From assembly GCA_017464815.1 (NCBI GenBank), contig JAFTYI010000051.1, positions 1 through 52,316 on the forward strand: a DNA stretch of 52,316 nt, given 5' to 3'. The notes below the pieces were generated by a model that was not told where the DNA came from, did no database searches, and worked only from the letters and a program-made list of their open reading frames with translations. This document shows, piece by piece, positions 1 to 8,216 of the stretch. The stretch comes from Bacteroidaceae bacterium. Lineage in GTDB: Bacteria; Bacteroidota; Bacteroidia; Bacteroidales; Bacteroidaceae. The first letter of the stretch is position 1. Each line of letters begins with the position of its first letter. Both the position numbers and the translations under genes were made by a program.

Positions 1-98
1 ACCTTACCATGATTCACATAATAATGCTCCAATAATTCATGCAAAAGGGCATTCCGCTCCGAACGGGTCAGATTGATTTGCTTTTTTCTTGCTTTCAT
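1..98 (-). CDS. 5' end of an unknown gene (runs off the window)
   Basis: An open frame starts at ATG 98 on the minus strand and runs off the left edge after 32 codons (MKARKKQINLTRSERNALLH and onward). The visible part is basic at first, then looks amphipathic and helical. I do not recognise a family. The start is supported by the absence of an upstream in-frame ATG before a stop, and by a 29-codon ORF that ends 12 bases upstream. A near-palindrome at 103-121 (TTGATTCTT/TAAGAGTCAA) covers the end of that ORF and the expected ribosome-binding region, so the two may be translated in a coupled way. The function cannot be judged from this fragment. Confidence 0.55.
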   Translation of the reverse strand, partial: MKARKKQINLTRSERNALLHELLEHYYVNHGK

Positions 99-110
99 TA
101 AGTTGATTCT

Positions 111-200
111 TTAAGAGTCAACCTTTTCTACAAAAAGACAATCTCTACTGTCGTGTGAAAGCATTGAACTTATCTCTATTTTGTAATCAGGATTGCCCAT
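111..200 (-). CDS. Possible 29-residue leader or small protein
   Basis: A minus-strand frame of 29 codons plus TAA begins MGNPDYKIEISSML and ends in KVDS. It lies between a promoter-like TATCTTCG at 230-237 and the partial gene starting at 98, so it would be the first translated frame of that transcript. Composition looks protein-like, with no low-complexity run. Its stop codon sits inside the palindrome at 103-121. It could be a leader peptide controlling the next gene, a true small protein, or chance. No family is recognised. Confidence 0.35.
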   Translation of the reverse strand: MGNPDYKIEISSMLSHDSRDCLFVEKVDS

Positions 201-229
201 TATTCGTCAACTTTATGGATTATCTGATG

Positions 230-257
230 CGAAGATACATAATAATTCGGCAAACAA
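230..257 (-). promoter_or_regulatory. Putative promoter for the leftmost minus-strand transcript
   Basis: Read on the minus strand, TTG (257-255) is followed 17 bases later by TATCTTCG (237-230). This resembles the Bacteroidetes -33/-7 pattern with one mismatch in the -7 box and a spacer two or three bases short. It would give a leader of about 25-30 bases to the 29-codon ORF. Confidence 0.4.
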
Positions 258-282
258 CCATCCATTTCTAAGAAAAAAGGAT

Positions 283-290
283 TATCTTTG
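283..290 (+). promoter_or_regulatory. -7 box of the putative purC promoter
   Basis: TATCTTTG at 283-290 followed by C matches the Bacteroidetes -7 consensus TAnnTTTG. No convincing TTTG lies 19-20 bases upstream. The resulting leader to purC (403) is about 105 bases and contains a GC-rich hairpin, CCCCTCC...GGAGGGG, at 332-351. Confidence 0.5.
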
Positions 291-402
291 CAGCCGTCCC
301 GTTCAGAAGAAGAAGGGGACCCTCCCCCTTACCCCTCCCTCTATGGAGGGGAGTAGATACTATTTCAATGAGAAGTAATAAGTAATAATAAGAATATCGA
401 AT

Positions 403-1341
403 ATGAAAGCATTAACTGCAACAGAGTACAACTTCCCCGGACAGGTGGGAGTGTATCACGGAAAAGTACGTGACGTGTATAACATGGGCGACAAGCTGGT
501 GATGGTGGCCACCGACCGCATCTCGGCTTTCGACGTCGTATTGCCCAAGGGAATCCCCTTCAAGGGACAGATGCTTAACCAGATAGCTGCCAAGTTCCTC
601 GACGCGACGACGGACATCTGCCCCAACTGGAAGTTGGCAACTCCCGACCCCATGGTGACCGTGGGCGTGATGTGCGAAGGTTTCCCCGTGGAGATGATTG
701 TACGCGGCTACCTCTGCGGCTCGGCTTGGCGTGCTTACAAGAGCGGCGTGCGCGAGATTTGCGGTGTACGTCTGCCCGAAGGTATGCGCGAAAACGAGCG
801 TTTCCCCGAACCCATCATCACCCCGACAACCAAGGCCGAAATTGGTGAACACGACGCCGACATCAGCAAGGAAGAGATTCTGGCCCAGGGACTTGCCACT
901 CCCGAAGAGTATGCCCTGCTGGAGAAATACACACTGGCCCTCTTCAAGCGCGGCACGGAGATTGCGGCCGAGCGCGGACTCATCCTCGTTGACACCAAGT
1001 ATGAGTTCGGCAAGCACAACGGCACCATCTACCTGATGGACGAAATCCACACGCCCGACTCAAGCCGCTATTTCTACAGCGAAGGCTACGAAGAGCGCTT
1101 TGAAAAGGGTGAACCCCAGAAGCAACTCTCCAAAGAGTTTGTACGCGAATGGCTGATGGACAACGGTTTCCAAGGCAAAGAAGGCCAGCAAGTGCCCGAG
1201 ATGACGGACGAAATCGTCAACAGCATCAGCGAACGCTACATCGAGTTGTACGAGCACATCACCGGTGAGAAGTTCGTAAAGGAAGCCACCGATGACATCG
1301 CCGCACGCATCGAGAAGAATGTGACAGATTATTTGAAGTGA
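403..1341 (+). CDS. purC: Phosphoribosylaminoimidazole-succinocarboxamide synthase
   Basis: SAICAR synthetase joins aspartate to CAIR using ATP in de novo purine synthesis in the cytosol. The 312-residue protein has the family nucleotide-binding start GKVRDVY (residues 20-26), the DRISAFDV motif (38-45) and the [10 protein letters not shown] motif near residue 100. Length matches the long Bacteroidetes form (about 310-315 residues) rather than the roughly 240-residue enterobacterial form. The start ATG at 403 is preceded by an A-rich leader, as is usual in this phylum, with no strong Shine-Dalgarno. aroE follows 182 bases downstream, and the gap is filled by a nested palindrome. Confidence 0.97.
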   Translation: MKALTATEYNFPGQVGVYHGKVRDVYNMGDKLVMVATDRISAFDVVLPKGIPFKGQMLNQIAAKFLDATTDICPNWKLATPDPMVTVGVMCEGFPVEMIVRGYLCGSAWRAYKSGVREICGVRLPEGMRENERFPEPIITPTTKAEIGEHDADISKEEILAQGLATPEEYALLEKYTLALFKRGTEIAAERGLILVDTKYEFGKHNGTIYLMDEIHTPDSSRYFYSEGYEERFEKGEPQKQLSKEFVREWLMDNGFQGKEGQQVPEMTDEIVNSISERYIELYEHITGEKFVKEATDDIAARIEKNVTDYLK

Positions 1342-1356
1342 AATAAAGAGACCCCA

Positions 1357-1500
1357 CCCCTTGAGAGTGTGTCATAATTAACTTTTTAGACGCGGATGAC
1401 GCGGATTTTTCTTGATTCTTATACCAAATAGGCAATAATTTATCTGCGTTATCCGCGTCTAAAAAAAATAAAAAGAGAGCATTTTGACACACCCTCAAGG
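1357..1500. repeat. Nested palindrome between purC and aroE (repeat family A, copy 1)
   Basis: The outer arms are CCTTGAGAGTGTGTCA (1359-1374) and its complement at 1485-1500, with one mismatch. The inner arms are at 1383-1406 and 1442-1465, 24 bp with two mismatches. Each inner arm starts TTTTTAGACGCGGAT and holds two CGGAT units. The loop of about 35 bases is AT-rich and unique. The inner part belongs to a family found at five other places in the window. On the purC-aroE mRNA it would form a long hairpin. Confidence 0.85.
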
Positions 1501-1523
1501 AGGAGGGACCGATATAAGAAGAC

Positions 1524-2270
1524 ATGGACAAGTACGGACTTATCGGTTATCCGTTGGGACACTCCTTCTCCCGAGGATTCTTCAACGACCGTTTCAAGAA
1601 CGAAGGCATCGATGCCGAGTACCTCAACTTCGAGATACCCACCATCCACGACCTGCCCGACGTGGTGGAGGAAAATCCCACTTTACGCGGCTTGAACGTG
1701 ACCATCCCCTACAAGGAAAAGGTGTTGGATTACCTGGACGAGCTGACTCCTAACGCCATGGCCATCAAAGCCGTGAACGTCATCAAGATTGTCCGCTCAA
1801 AGGATGGCAAAGATTACAAGCTCATCGGCCACAACACCGACGTAATCGGCTTCACCCAATCCATCGAAGGATTGCTGAAGCCCCATCACAAGAAAGCCCT
1901 CGTACTGGGTACCGGCGGCGCTTCCAAAGCCGTCTGCCACGGATTGGAGATGCTTGGATTGGAGCACCAGCTGGTGTCGCGCACCGAGACGGAGGTCGCC
2001 CTCTGCTACGAACAACTGACTCCACAACTGATGGAAGAGTATAGCGTCATCGTCAACACCACCCCCTTGGGCATGTATCCCAACACGAACAAATGTCCCA
2101 GCATCCCATATGAGTGCCTCACCTCGCAACACCTGCTCTACGACCTGCTCTACAACCCCGACGTCACCCTCTTCATGCGCAAGGGAGCCGCCCAAGGAGC
2201 CACCGTAAAGAACGGCCTCGAAATGCTCCTCCTACAGGCCATCGCCGGATGGGAAATCTGGAATAAATAG
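1524..2270 (+). CDS. aroE: Shikimate dehydrogenase
   Basis: This enzyme reduces 3-dehydroshikimate to shikimate with NADPH in aromatic amino acid synthesis. The 248-residue protein opens with YGLIGYPLGHSFS, the shikimate-binding motif. It carries NVTIPYKE with the catalytic lysine at residue 64, GHNTD near residue 105 (catalytic Asp), and the NADP-binding loop LGTGGASKAV around residues 130-140. Length is slightly shorter than the E. coli enzyme (272). The gene is probably read with purC. In the Bacteroides genomes I recall, a ubiE/menG methyltransferase lies between these two genes; here only a palindrome does. A strong hairpin follows at 2294. Confidence 0.96.
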   Translation: MDKYGLIGYPLGHSFSRGFFNDRFKNEGIDAEYLNFEIPTIHDLPDVVEENPTLRGLNVTIPYKEKVLDYLDELTPNAMAIKAVNVIKIVRSKDGKDYKLIGHNTDVIGFTQSIEGLLKPHHKKALVLGTGGASKAVCHGLEMLGLEHQLVSRTETEVALCYEQLTPQLMEEYSVIVNTTPLGMYPNTNKCPSIPYECLTSQHLLYDLLYNPDVTLFMRKGAAQGATVKNGLEMLLLQAIAGWEIWNK

Positions 2271-2293
2271 CAAAGAACACCAATCATACAAAA

Positions 2294-2335
2294 GAAAGAA
2301 TGCCAATCTTCATTGCATAAGATTGGCATTCTTTC
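2294..2335. terminator. Bidirectional terminator hairpin between aroE and aspD
   Basis: Perfect 17-bp arms (2294-2310 and 2319-2335) flank an 8-base loop. The stem edges are GAAAG/CTTTC. It separates two convergent units, aroE from the left and aspD from the right. It ends 13 bases from the aspD stop codon. Confidence 0.9.
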
Positions 2336-2348
2336 GCTTCATACATTA

Positions 2349-3995
2349 TCAGCAGCACGAATCACTTTTCCAGGCCTCGGCGTATTCGGTGAGAATCTGA
2401 CGGATGCTCTTTCCGATGCGCACATAGTCGGCTTCGTTGAGATTGGCCAAGCTGACACGCACGCTCCACTCGGGACCATCAAATCCGCCACCGTTGAGCA
2501 CAACCAGCCCCGTCTCTGTCGCCAATCGGAAGACAACATCCAACGGATTATAGTTTTTCTTGAGGTAATCAACAAAGGCTTCGCCGTAAAACTTGTTTGC
2601 CCACACGAGCATGTCAATCTCGCTATAGTAACCGGCACGCAGGGGATCGGGCACAAGGGTAAACCCGGTGTTATCCCACAGGGCTTTCAGGCGACGCTGG
2701 ATGATGTCAAGCATGCGGGTACGGTATTTGTTCTCCTTGTCCAATAAGCTGAAAAGGGCAAAGAGCGACATCTGCATCTGCTGAGGCAAGCTGAGGCCTG
2801 CCGTGTGGTTCAGTCCAACCTGACGGCTATCGGCCACCATGCGATCGATGAACTTCATCTCCTCGGGGTGCATCGTCAGGCTACCGTACCGTTTGGCCAG
2901 CTCAGCCTTGCGTTTGCGTGGCAAGTTCTTGAGCAATTGATCAAAGATATTGTCCTCATAGATGGCAACCACAGCTGCACGCCAACCAGTTGCGCCGAAA
3001 TATTTACTGAAGGAATAGACTCCGATGGTATTTCTTGGCAAGTCGGCCAACACCGAACGGAAATGGGGGATGTAAGTAGCATAGACATCATCGGTGACAA
3101 TCATCAGATTGGGATTCCAACGGTCTACTATATCCTTGATTTGAGCCACCGTTTCAGGTGCTAACGCATAGCTGGGCGGATTGCTGGGGTTGATGATAAA
3201 GAGCGCCTTGTACTTTTGGTCGCGCAACTTGTTGATATCCTTTTCCTCGTATTGCCACAGGTGCAAGCCATCGTCCGTCATGCGGCTGGCCGGGATATGA
3301 AGCACATCGAAATCGTAGCGTTTCAACTCAGGAATCTCGATATAAGGCGTAAACGCAGGTACCAACAGAGCAATGCTGTCGCCCGTATGCAACAGATGGT
3401 TCTGCATCAACGAGTCGAAGATGTAGCACATGGCAGCTGTGCCACCCTCTACGGCAAACAATTGCATGGTTCCTTGTGGCGGACGATTGTCGCACAGTTC
3501 ATGATTCAGATAATCGCGCACAACCACCTCGGTATATTTCAGCACACGGTCGGGCACGGGATATTGGTCGCCAATCACAGCCTCGGTCCACTCGTGTACC
3601 AATTCATCGGGGTCGGCGGCATGTTGCATCAACATATAGTTGTAAGCTTCACCCAACATGGCAGCCCCCGGTCTGTCGGCATTCTCTTTCAGGAATTTCT
3701 CAAAGCGTTGGGCAATGCCCGCCTTTTGCGGCAATCCGGCAAAGCCTTCGGGCAAGTCGAATGTGAGCCTGCACTCTTGCAAGCCAAATTGTCCCAAGGT
3801 AAAAAAGGCTTCACGTGGAGTAGTTGCTATCCAGTTGGGATTTCCACGTCCGGCATTCAACATGGTATGCGCCATTTTGCGCACACTTTCATCGGCCATA
3901 TTTATCAGTCGATTTTTCAACTCAAAGGGGCTGATCTTCGACATCTGCTGCTCAAAGTCTCTGCTGACTTCACTCTTTTCATTCAGGTATTTCAT
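2349..3995 (-). CDS. aspD: Aspartate 4-decarboxylase (bifunctional with aspartate aminotransferase)
   Basis: This PLP enzyme converts L-aspartate to L-alanine and CO2, consuming a proton. The 548-residue protein matches the length of the AspD family. It has the fold-type I features of a class I/II aminotransferase: the PLP lysine in YSFSKYFGATGWR (K at about 331), NPSNPPSYAL (Asn contacting the cofactor) around residue 270, and DDVYATY near residue 305. It lies 118 bp downstream of aspT and is read in the same direction. In Comamonas and Tetragenococcus the same pair exchanges aspartate for alanine and generates a proton gradient. The aspT-aspD gap holds a 9-bp tandem array. Confidence 0.94.
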   Translation of the reverse strand: MKYLNEKSEVSRDFEQQMSKISPFELKNRLINMADESVRKMAHTMLNAGRGNPNWIATTPREAFFTLGQFGLQECRLTFDLPEGFAGLPQKAGIAQRFEKFLKENADRPGAAMLGEAYNYMLMQHAADPDELVHEWTEAVIGDQYPVPDRVLKYTEVVVRDYLNHELCDNRPPQGTMQLFAVEGGTAAMCYIFDSLMQNHLLHTGDSIALLVPAFTPYIEIPELKRYDFDVLHIPASRMTDDGLHLWQYEEKDINKLRDQKYKALFIINPSNPPSYALAPETVAQIKDIVDRWNPNLMIVTDDVYATYIPHFRSVLADLPRNTIGVYSFSKYFGATGWRAAVVAIYEDNIFDQLLKNLPRKRKAELAKRYGSLTMHPEEMKFIDRMVADSRQVGLNHTAGLSLPQQMQMSLFALFSLLDKENKYRTRMLDIIQRRLKALWDNTGFTLVPDPLRAGYYSEIDMLVWANKFYGEAFVDYLKKNYNPLDVVFRLATETGLVVLNGGGFDGPEWSVRVSLANLNEADYVRIGKSIRQILTEYAEAWKSDSCC

Positions 3996-4037
3996 AATGA
4001 TAATATTGTTTAAAGTTGTTTACTGTTTTTATAGAAT

Positions 4038-4091
4038 ATCTAGATTGGCTAGATTATCTAGATTATCTAGATTATCTAGATTGTCTAGAGA
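4038..4091. repeat. Tandem 9-bp array between aspT and aspD
   Basis: TAGATT recurs at 4041, 4050, 4059, 4068, 4077 and 4086, a strict 9-bp period with unit TAGATTATC. Three central units are identical and the outer ones diverge by one to three bases. Each junction recreates TCTAGA, so every unit is self-complementary. The array lies within the presumed aspT-aspD mRNA, about 45-95 bases before the aspD start. Confidence 0.9.
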
Positions 4092-4113
4092 TTCTGGAGA
4101 TTTTCCACTTCAC

Positions 4114-5817
4114 TTAACTGCAAAGCAACACGATGACGACTCCCCAAATGATGAGCAATGTGTTGCCAATGGCATAGGTGATGGTGTAGCCCAAGGCAGG
4201 AGTTTCGCTCTCCACTGCTTCTTCGATGGCACCAAGGGCAGCGGTAGTGGTGCGTGCACCGGCACAACAGCCCAGTGCCAAGGCCGGATGGAACTTAAAC
4301 ACATACTTAGCCAACAACAGCCCAATTATCAACGGTATGGCAGTGGCTATAGCGCCTATCACAAACATCATGGGGCCAATCTCGGCAAAGCCTTTCACAA
4401 AACTGGGACCTGCCGAAATGCCGACAACGGCGATAAACATGTTCAACCCCACATTATTGAGCACCCACAGGGAGGCTTCGGGAATCTTTCCATAGTTGGG
4501 ATGACGCGAACGCAACCAGCCAAAGACAAGACCCGCGATAAGAGCACCTCCACTGGTGCTGAGGCTGATGGGGATGCCACCAATGCGAACGGCCAACGCA
4601 CCAACGATGCCACCCAGCAAGATGCCAATGCCCACGAATATCATGTCGGTCACATTCGTTGCCCGATCGGGCACACCCAACTGATGAGCAGCCAGTTCCA
4701 CCTCACGGCTCAGTCCCACCAACTCAACGGTGTCGCCCGCATCAATGGTCGTGCCTGCCAACACCGGGATGTTGACACCTGAGCGGATAATGCTGCGCAC
4801 ACTCACGCCATGCATAAAATTCTGCTTGCGGATATCGCCCAAAGTCTGCCCCTCAAAGTTCTTTTTTGAAATCAATACGGGAAGCACCTCTACGGGGAAG
4901 TTCAGCAAGTCATTGTCAATGACCTCCTCGCCAATCCAGCCCTCCTCGCCGATGACAAATTCGCGACGCCCGCTGAGCACCACTTCATCGCCATGCTGCA
5001 GTTTCAAATCGGGAGAGACCTCATCAATGATGCTCTTATTCTGTCTGACACGCTCCACAAACAACCGTTTTCCTTGCTGAAGCAGGTAAGCCTCGAGCTG
5101 GGCAACCGTCTTTCCATCTGTGAACCACGAATTCTCAAGTGTATAGGCCCGAAACACAACGGGGCGGTCGGCATTCATGTAGCCAGGTTCATTCGCCTTG
5201 TCGTTGCCGCCCATCTTCCCTTCCAGTTCACGGCAAGCCTGTCGCACCCTGTCAATGCCACCCAACATGCGGGGGCCTATACTGCCCAGAATCCAGGCAG
5301 AACCAGCCGTACCGAAAATGTAAGTGACGGCATAAGCCACGGGGATGATGTTAATCATGTTCTGCTGAGCCTCTTTGCTGATGTTGAGATTCTGAATGGT
5401 GTCACCCGCCACACCGATAACGGCCGAGATGGTCTGTGCACCAGAGAGCAGTCCCGCAGCTTCGCCGGCATTATACCCCATTATCTTGGCCAACAGCCAG
5501 GTCACAAGCAGACAACTCACACACAGGAGCACAGCGAAATAGACCTGAGGAAGTCCATCCTTCTTCAATCCACGGAAGAACTGCGGTCCCACCTTATAAC
5601 CAATGGCAAAAAGGAACAAAAGGAAAAACACGGATTTCAGCGGACCCCCTACCTGGATGTCCAATTGTCCGACCAATACACCCACAAGCAGCACGCTGGT
5701 GACAACCCCCAGACTGAAACTGCCGATCTTAATCTTTCCTATCCAGAAACCAAGAGCCAATGTCAAGAAGATGGCCAGTTCCGGATGGTCTCTAAGTAAA
5801 TCAATAATCCATTCCAT
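4114..5817 (-). CDS. aspT: Aspartate:alanine antiporter
   Basis: An inner-membrane exchanger that brings in aspartate and releases alanine. The electrogenic exchange, together with internal decarboxylation, makes proton motive force. The 567-residue protein has the AspT layout: about five hydrophobic segments (residues 1-180), a soluble middle with two TrkA-C (RCK-C) domains (about 215-385), then about five more hydrophobic segments ending in a short C-terminus. Glycine-rich segments such as [16 protein letters not shown] and [15 protein letters not shown] fit this transporter family. The order is aspT then aspD. The TPR gene ends only 84 bases upstream and may share the transcript; no clear -7 box is visible in that gap. 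Confidence 0.94.
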   Translation of the reverse strand: MEWIIDLLRDHPELAIFLTLALGFWIGKIKIGSFSLGVVTSVLLVGVLVGQLDIQVGGPLKSVFFLLFLFAIGYKVGPQFFRGLKKDGLPQVYFAVLLCVSCLLVTWLLAKIMGYNAGEAAGLLSGAQTISAVIGVAGDTIQNLNISKEAQQNMINIIPVAYAVTYIFGTAGSAWILGSIGPRMLGGIDRVRQACRELEGKMGGNDKANEPGYMNADRPVVFRAYTLENSWFTDGKTVAQLEAYLLQQGKRLFVERVRQNKSIIDEVSPDLKLQHGDEVVLSGRREFVIGEEGWIGEEVIDNDLLNFPVEVLPVLISKKNFEGQTLGDIRKQNFMHGVSVRSIIRSGVNIPVLAGTTIDAGDTVELVGLSREVELAAHQLGVPDRATNVTDMIFVGIGILLGGIVGALAVRIGGIPISLSTSGGALIAGLVFGWLRSRHPNYGKIPEASLWVLNNVGLNMFIAVVGISAGPSFVKGFAEIGPMMFVIGAIATAIPLIIGLLLAKYVFKFHPALALGCCAGARTTTAALGAIEEAVESETPALGYTITYAIGNTLLIIWGVVIVLLCS

Positions 5818-5901
5818 AAAGCAATCTGTTTAATTATTACTTCATGGAAACGATTTTCACCCCAAAAGGTTCGGTATAAAGAGGCAATGTTTACTCGCGT
5901 G

Positions 5902-8049
5902 CTACATCTTCACCAAGTCCAGAATCAAAGGAATATCCATCGTGGAGACATTCATCAGCAACAGGCTGTCGGCATCGTTCAGAATCAGTTCACGGAACGT
6001 CTCCTCGCCCACCAGCTGGAAACACTTGCGATAATACGTCGTAGCCTTGGCATAGTGGCGGTTCACCCAATGCATGTGGCCAATGTTGAGCAGGTCGCCC
6101 TCGCTATTCTCGATTCCCCCGTCCTCTATCATCTGATAAAAGCGACCGGCCTGTACCATCTTTCCCGCCATCAGCGAATACCAGGCGATGGCCCGCCAGA
6201 CGGTGACCGACTTTTCGTCCAGATAGTGCACCTTAAAGAAGCGCTTGAATGCCTCGTCGTAGCGCTCCAGCTTGGCCAGGCAGTTTCCTGTCTGCAACTG
6301 CAGGTTCAGGTCATCAGGTGCAATGGTCTCAGCCTTCAGATAATAACGGGCCGCCTTTTCAAACTCTCCAATATAGTTGTAGCATTGGGCCAGATGGGTC
6401 AGGTTCCACAGGTTGTCGGGGCGCAGTGCGTCAGCCTGCTCATAGTGACTGACCGCTTCATCATACCGCTTGAGTTGCTGCATGCAGAAGCCACGTTTCT
6501 GGGAAATCTCGAAATTCGGCTCTGTCAACATCTCCAATGAGCTGTACATCATTTCGGCCTCCTCGTAGAGCTTTTGAGTGAAGAGGAACATAGCCACCTC
6601 ATGCAAGTGGGCTGCATCGTTAACCAAGGGTTGCAACAGGTCGCAATACTGCAAATTGGTCTCCTCCTCAAACACATCCACAAACTCGTGCTTGCGTGAG
6701 AACAGTTTATAGAACCGGTAGACGTTCTGCACATACTTCTTGCAGACATTGCCCCGGTTGTTCTGCCGTGCATAGAGGTCTTTCAACTGTTCGCGCATTT
6801 CATCGGTCAACACCGGCACATGCTTCCCCATCATCTGCCGGGTGCTTTGCGGGAGTCCGGTCAGGAAGAGGTAAAGCGAGTAGCTGTCCGAGTCACAGAA
6901 TTCACTGCCCTCAATCATCTGCTGCACCAACTTCAGCTCCGGCGTGTCCTCCCCAATCAGTTCCAGCGATATGTCGGGGTGCTTCGGGTCGAAAGGCAGA
7001 AACCAATTGGCCATTTCACGGAAAAAGGGGAAATTCTTCATGTTGGCAAACGAGGCCATGTGGATGTCGGCCCCCGTCGTATACAGGTGGTTCATGATGT
7101 TCATCTTGCTTTTCACGTCCTTGCTCTCGATCCACTTCTCCCATTCGGGGTTCATGCCATCCTCCACCACCAAGCTGTCCAGTCCCGTCTTGTCTTTCTT
7201 CAGGATGGGGTTTTTCAGCATTTCGGGGATGAACTCCTCGTTCATGAACTTGCTGATTTTCTCGGTCTCACGACTGCGCAGGATGTGCATTTGGGCGTTC
7301 TGCAACTCCTTCTTGAAGCCGGGCATCTCCTCGAAGCTCTCCACGCACTGGCGGATGTCGGCACTATTGCGCATCCGATTGTCGTGCATCAGGCATCCCA
7401 GGGCGATGCCGACCACAGCCCGCTGGTTCACCACACTGGCCGGATGTAGCCAGGCATCGAAAAGGAAGAGGTACTTCTGTGGGTCATACATTTCCATGAA
7501 TCCCATGGTGACGCCACTGACACACAATGCGGCCATGTAATCGGGCAGTTGCATGATGAGGTCGGCCACCAACTGACGTTCGCTGGGGCTCCACACATCC
7601 GACGTCCACAGGACATTGAACAACAGGTGTTGCACCTCTGCCGTAGGAGTCTGCCCATCCCTCACGATGATGCCCTTCACCCAATCGGCCGCATCATACA
7701 GATTTGTCCCATGAGGCGTCTTCATCAGGTCGCGCAAGCTCTTGTAGTAGAGCGTCGTGCCCACCTGGACGTGTATGGCCCTGTGCAGCCTATCGTTCAG
7801 TATCAGGCTCTTTGCTATCAGGTTGCAGTACATCTGTCCGCGCTCAGGGTCGGCCATTCCCTGAGCGATAAACTCCAGCATCCGTTGGTATGTCGTCATC
7901 AGGTTCTCGTATTCCGAGCGCAGATTCCAGTCCGAAGCCTGTTCCACCAGAGCCTTCATCTTGTCAAAGGCGGCCAACAGCTGCTCATTGCGCAACAGGT
8001 CGGCCACTTGGGTATGCAATTCTCCCACCTTATTGATATCCATCATCAT
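5902..8049 (-). CDS. Large cytosolic TPR-repeat protein of unknown function
   Basis: The 715-residue protein has no signal peptide or membrane segment. The first 430 residues or so are helical and unrecognised. From about residue 480 onward it contains consecutive tetratricopeptide repeats, for example EEAEMMYSSLEMLTEPNF, YDEAVSHYEQADALRPDN, FEKAARYYLKAETIAPDD and YDEAFKRFFKVHYLDEKS. Such repeats usually hold partner proteins. Three ATG codons occur in a row at 8049, 8046 and 8043, so the exact start is uncertain by two residues. It may be the first gene of a TPR-aspT-aspD transcript. The role is unknown. Confidence 0.9.
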   Translation of the reverse strand: MMMDINKVGELHTQVADLLRNEQLLAAFDKMKALVEQASDWNLRSEYENLMTTYQRMLEFIAQGMADPERGQMYCNLIAKSLILNDRLHRAIHVQVGTTLYYKSLRDLMKTPHGTNLYDAADWVKGIIVRDGQTPTAEVQHLLFNVLWTSDVWSPSERQLVADLIMQLPDYMAALCVSGVTMGFMEMYDPQKYLFLFDAWLHPASVVNQRAVVGIALGCLMHDNRMRNSADIRQCVESFEEMPGFKKELQNAQMHILRSRETEKISKFMNEEFIPEMLKNPILKKDKTGLDSLVVEDGMNPEWEKWIESKDVKSKMNIMNHLYTTGADIHMASFANMKNFPFFREMANWFLPFDPKHPDISLELIGEDTPELKLVQQMIEGSEFCDSDSYSLYLFLTGLPQSTRQMMGKHVPVLTDEMREQLKDLYARQNNRGNVCKKYVQNVYRFYKLFSRKHEFVDVFEEETNLQYCDLLQPLVNDAAHLHEVAMFLFTQKLYEEAEMMYSSLEMLTEPNFEISQKRGFCMQQLKRYDEAVSHYEQADALRPDNLWNLTHLAQCYNYIGEFEKAARYYLKAETIAPDDLNLQLQTGNCLAKLERYDEAFKRFFKVHYLDEKSVTVWRAIAWYSLMAGKMVQAGRFYQMIEDGGIENSEGDLLNIGHMHWVNRHYAKATTYYRKCFQLVGEETFRELILNDADSLLLMNVSTMDIPLILDLVKM

Positions 8050-8083
8050 GATTCTTCTATGTAATCTATTTCCGTTGAAACTG

Positions 8084-8091
8084 CAAAAGTA
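8084..8091 (-). promoter_or_regulatory. -7 box for the TPR gene
   Basis: On the minus strand this reads TACTTTTG, a match to TAnnTTTG, about 35 bases before the TPR start codon. The -33 position lacks a clear TTTG. Confidence 0.5.
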
Positions 8092-8176
8092 ATGGTTTAT
8101 CCCGCTTGTCCGTATAGTTTTTCTTATTTATTAACAGTCTATTTCACTTTGTGGGAAGGAAAACTGCCAAAGACTG

Positions 8177-8207
8177 TTTGTCACCACCACAAAAAGCACT
8201 ATCTTTG
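8177..8207 (+). promoter_or_regulatory. Consensus Bacteroidetes promoter with an almost absent leader
   Basis: TTTG (8177-8180), a 19-base spacer and TATCTTTG (8200-8207) match the consensus exactly. Transcription would start near 8211-8213, while the ATG of the lytic transglycosylase gene is at 8217. That leaves only about 4-6 untranslated bases. Confidence 0.8.
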
Positions 8208-8216
8208 CCCCTGTAT

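Noticed and set aside
193-378. 61-codon plus-strand frame in the purC leader
   Set aside because: It does not start with ATG, covers the purC -7 box and a GC hairpin, and its translation has no recognisable features.
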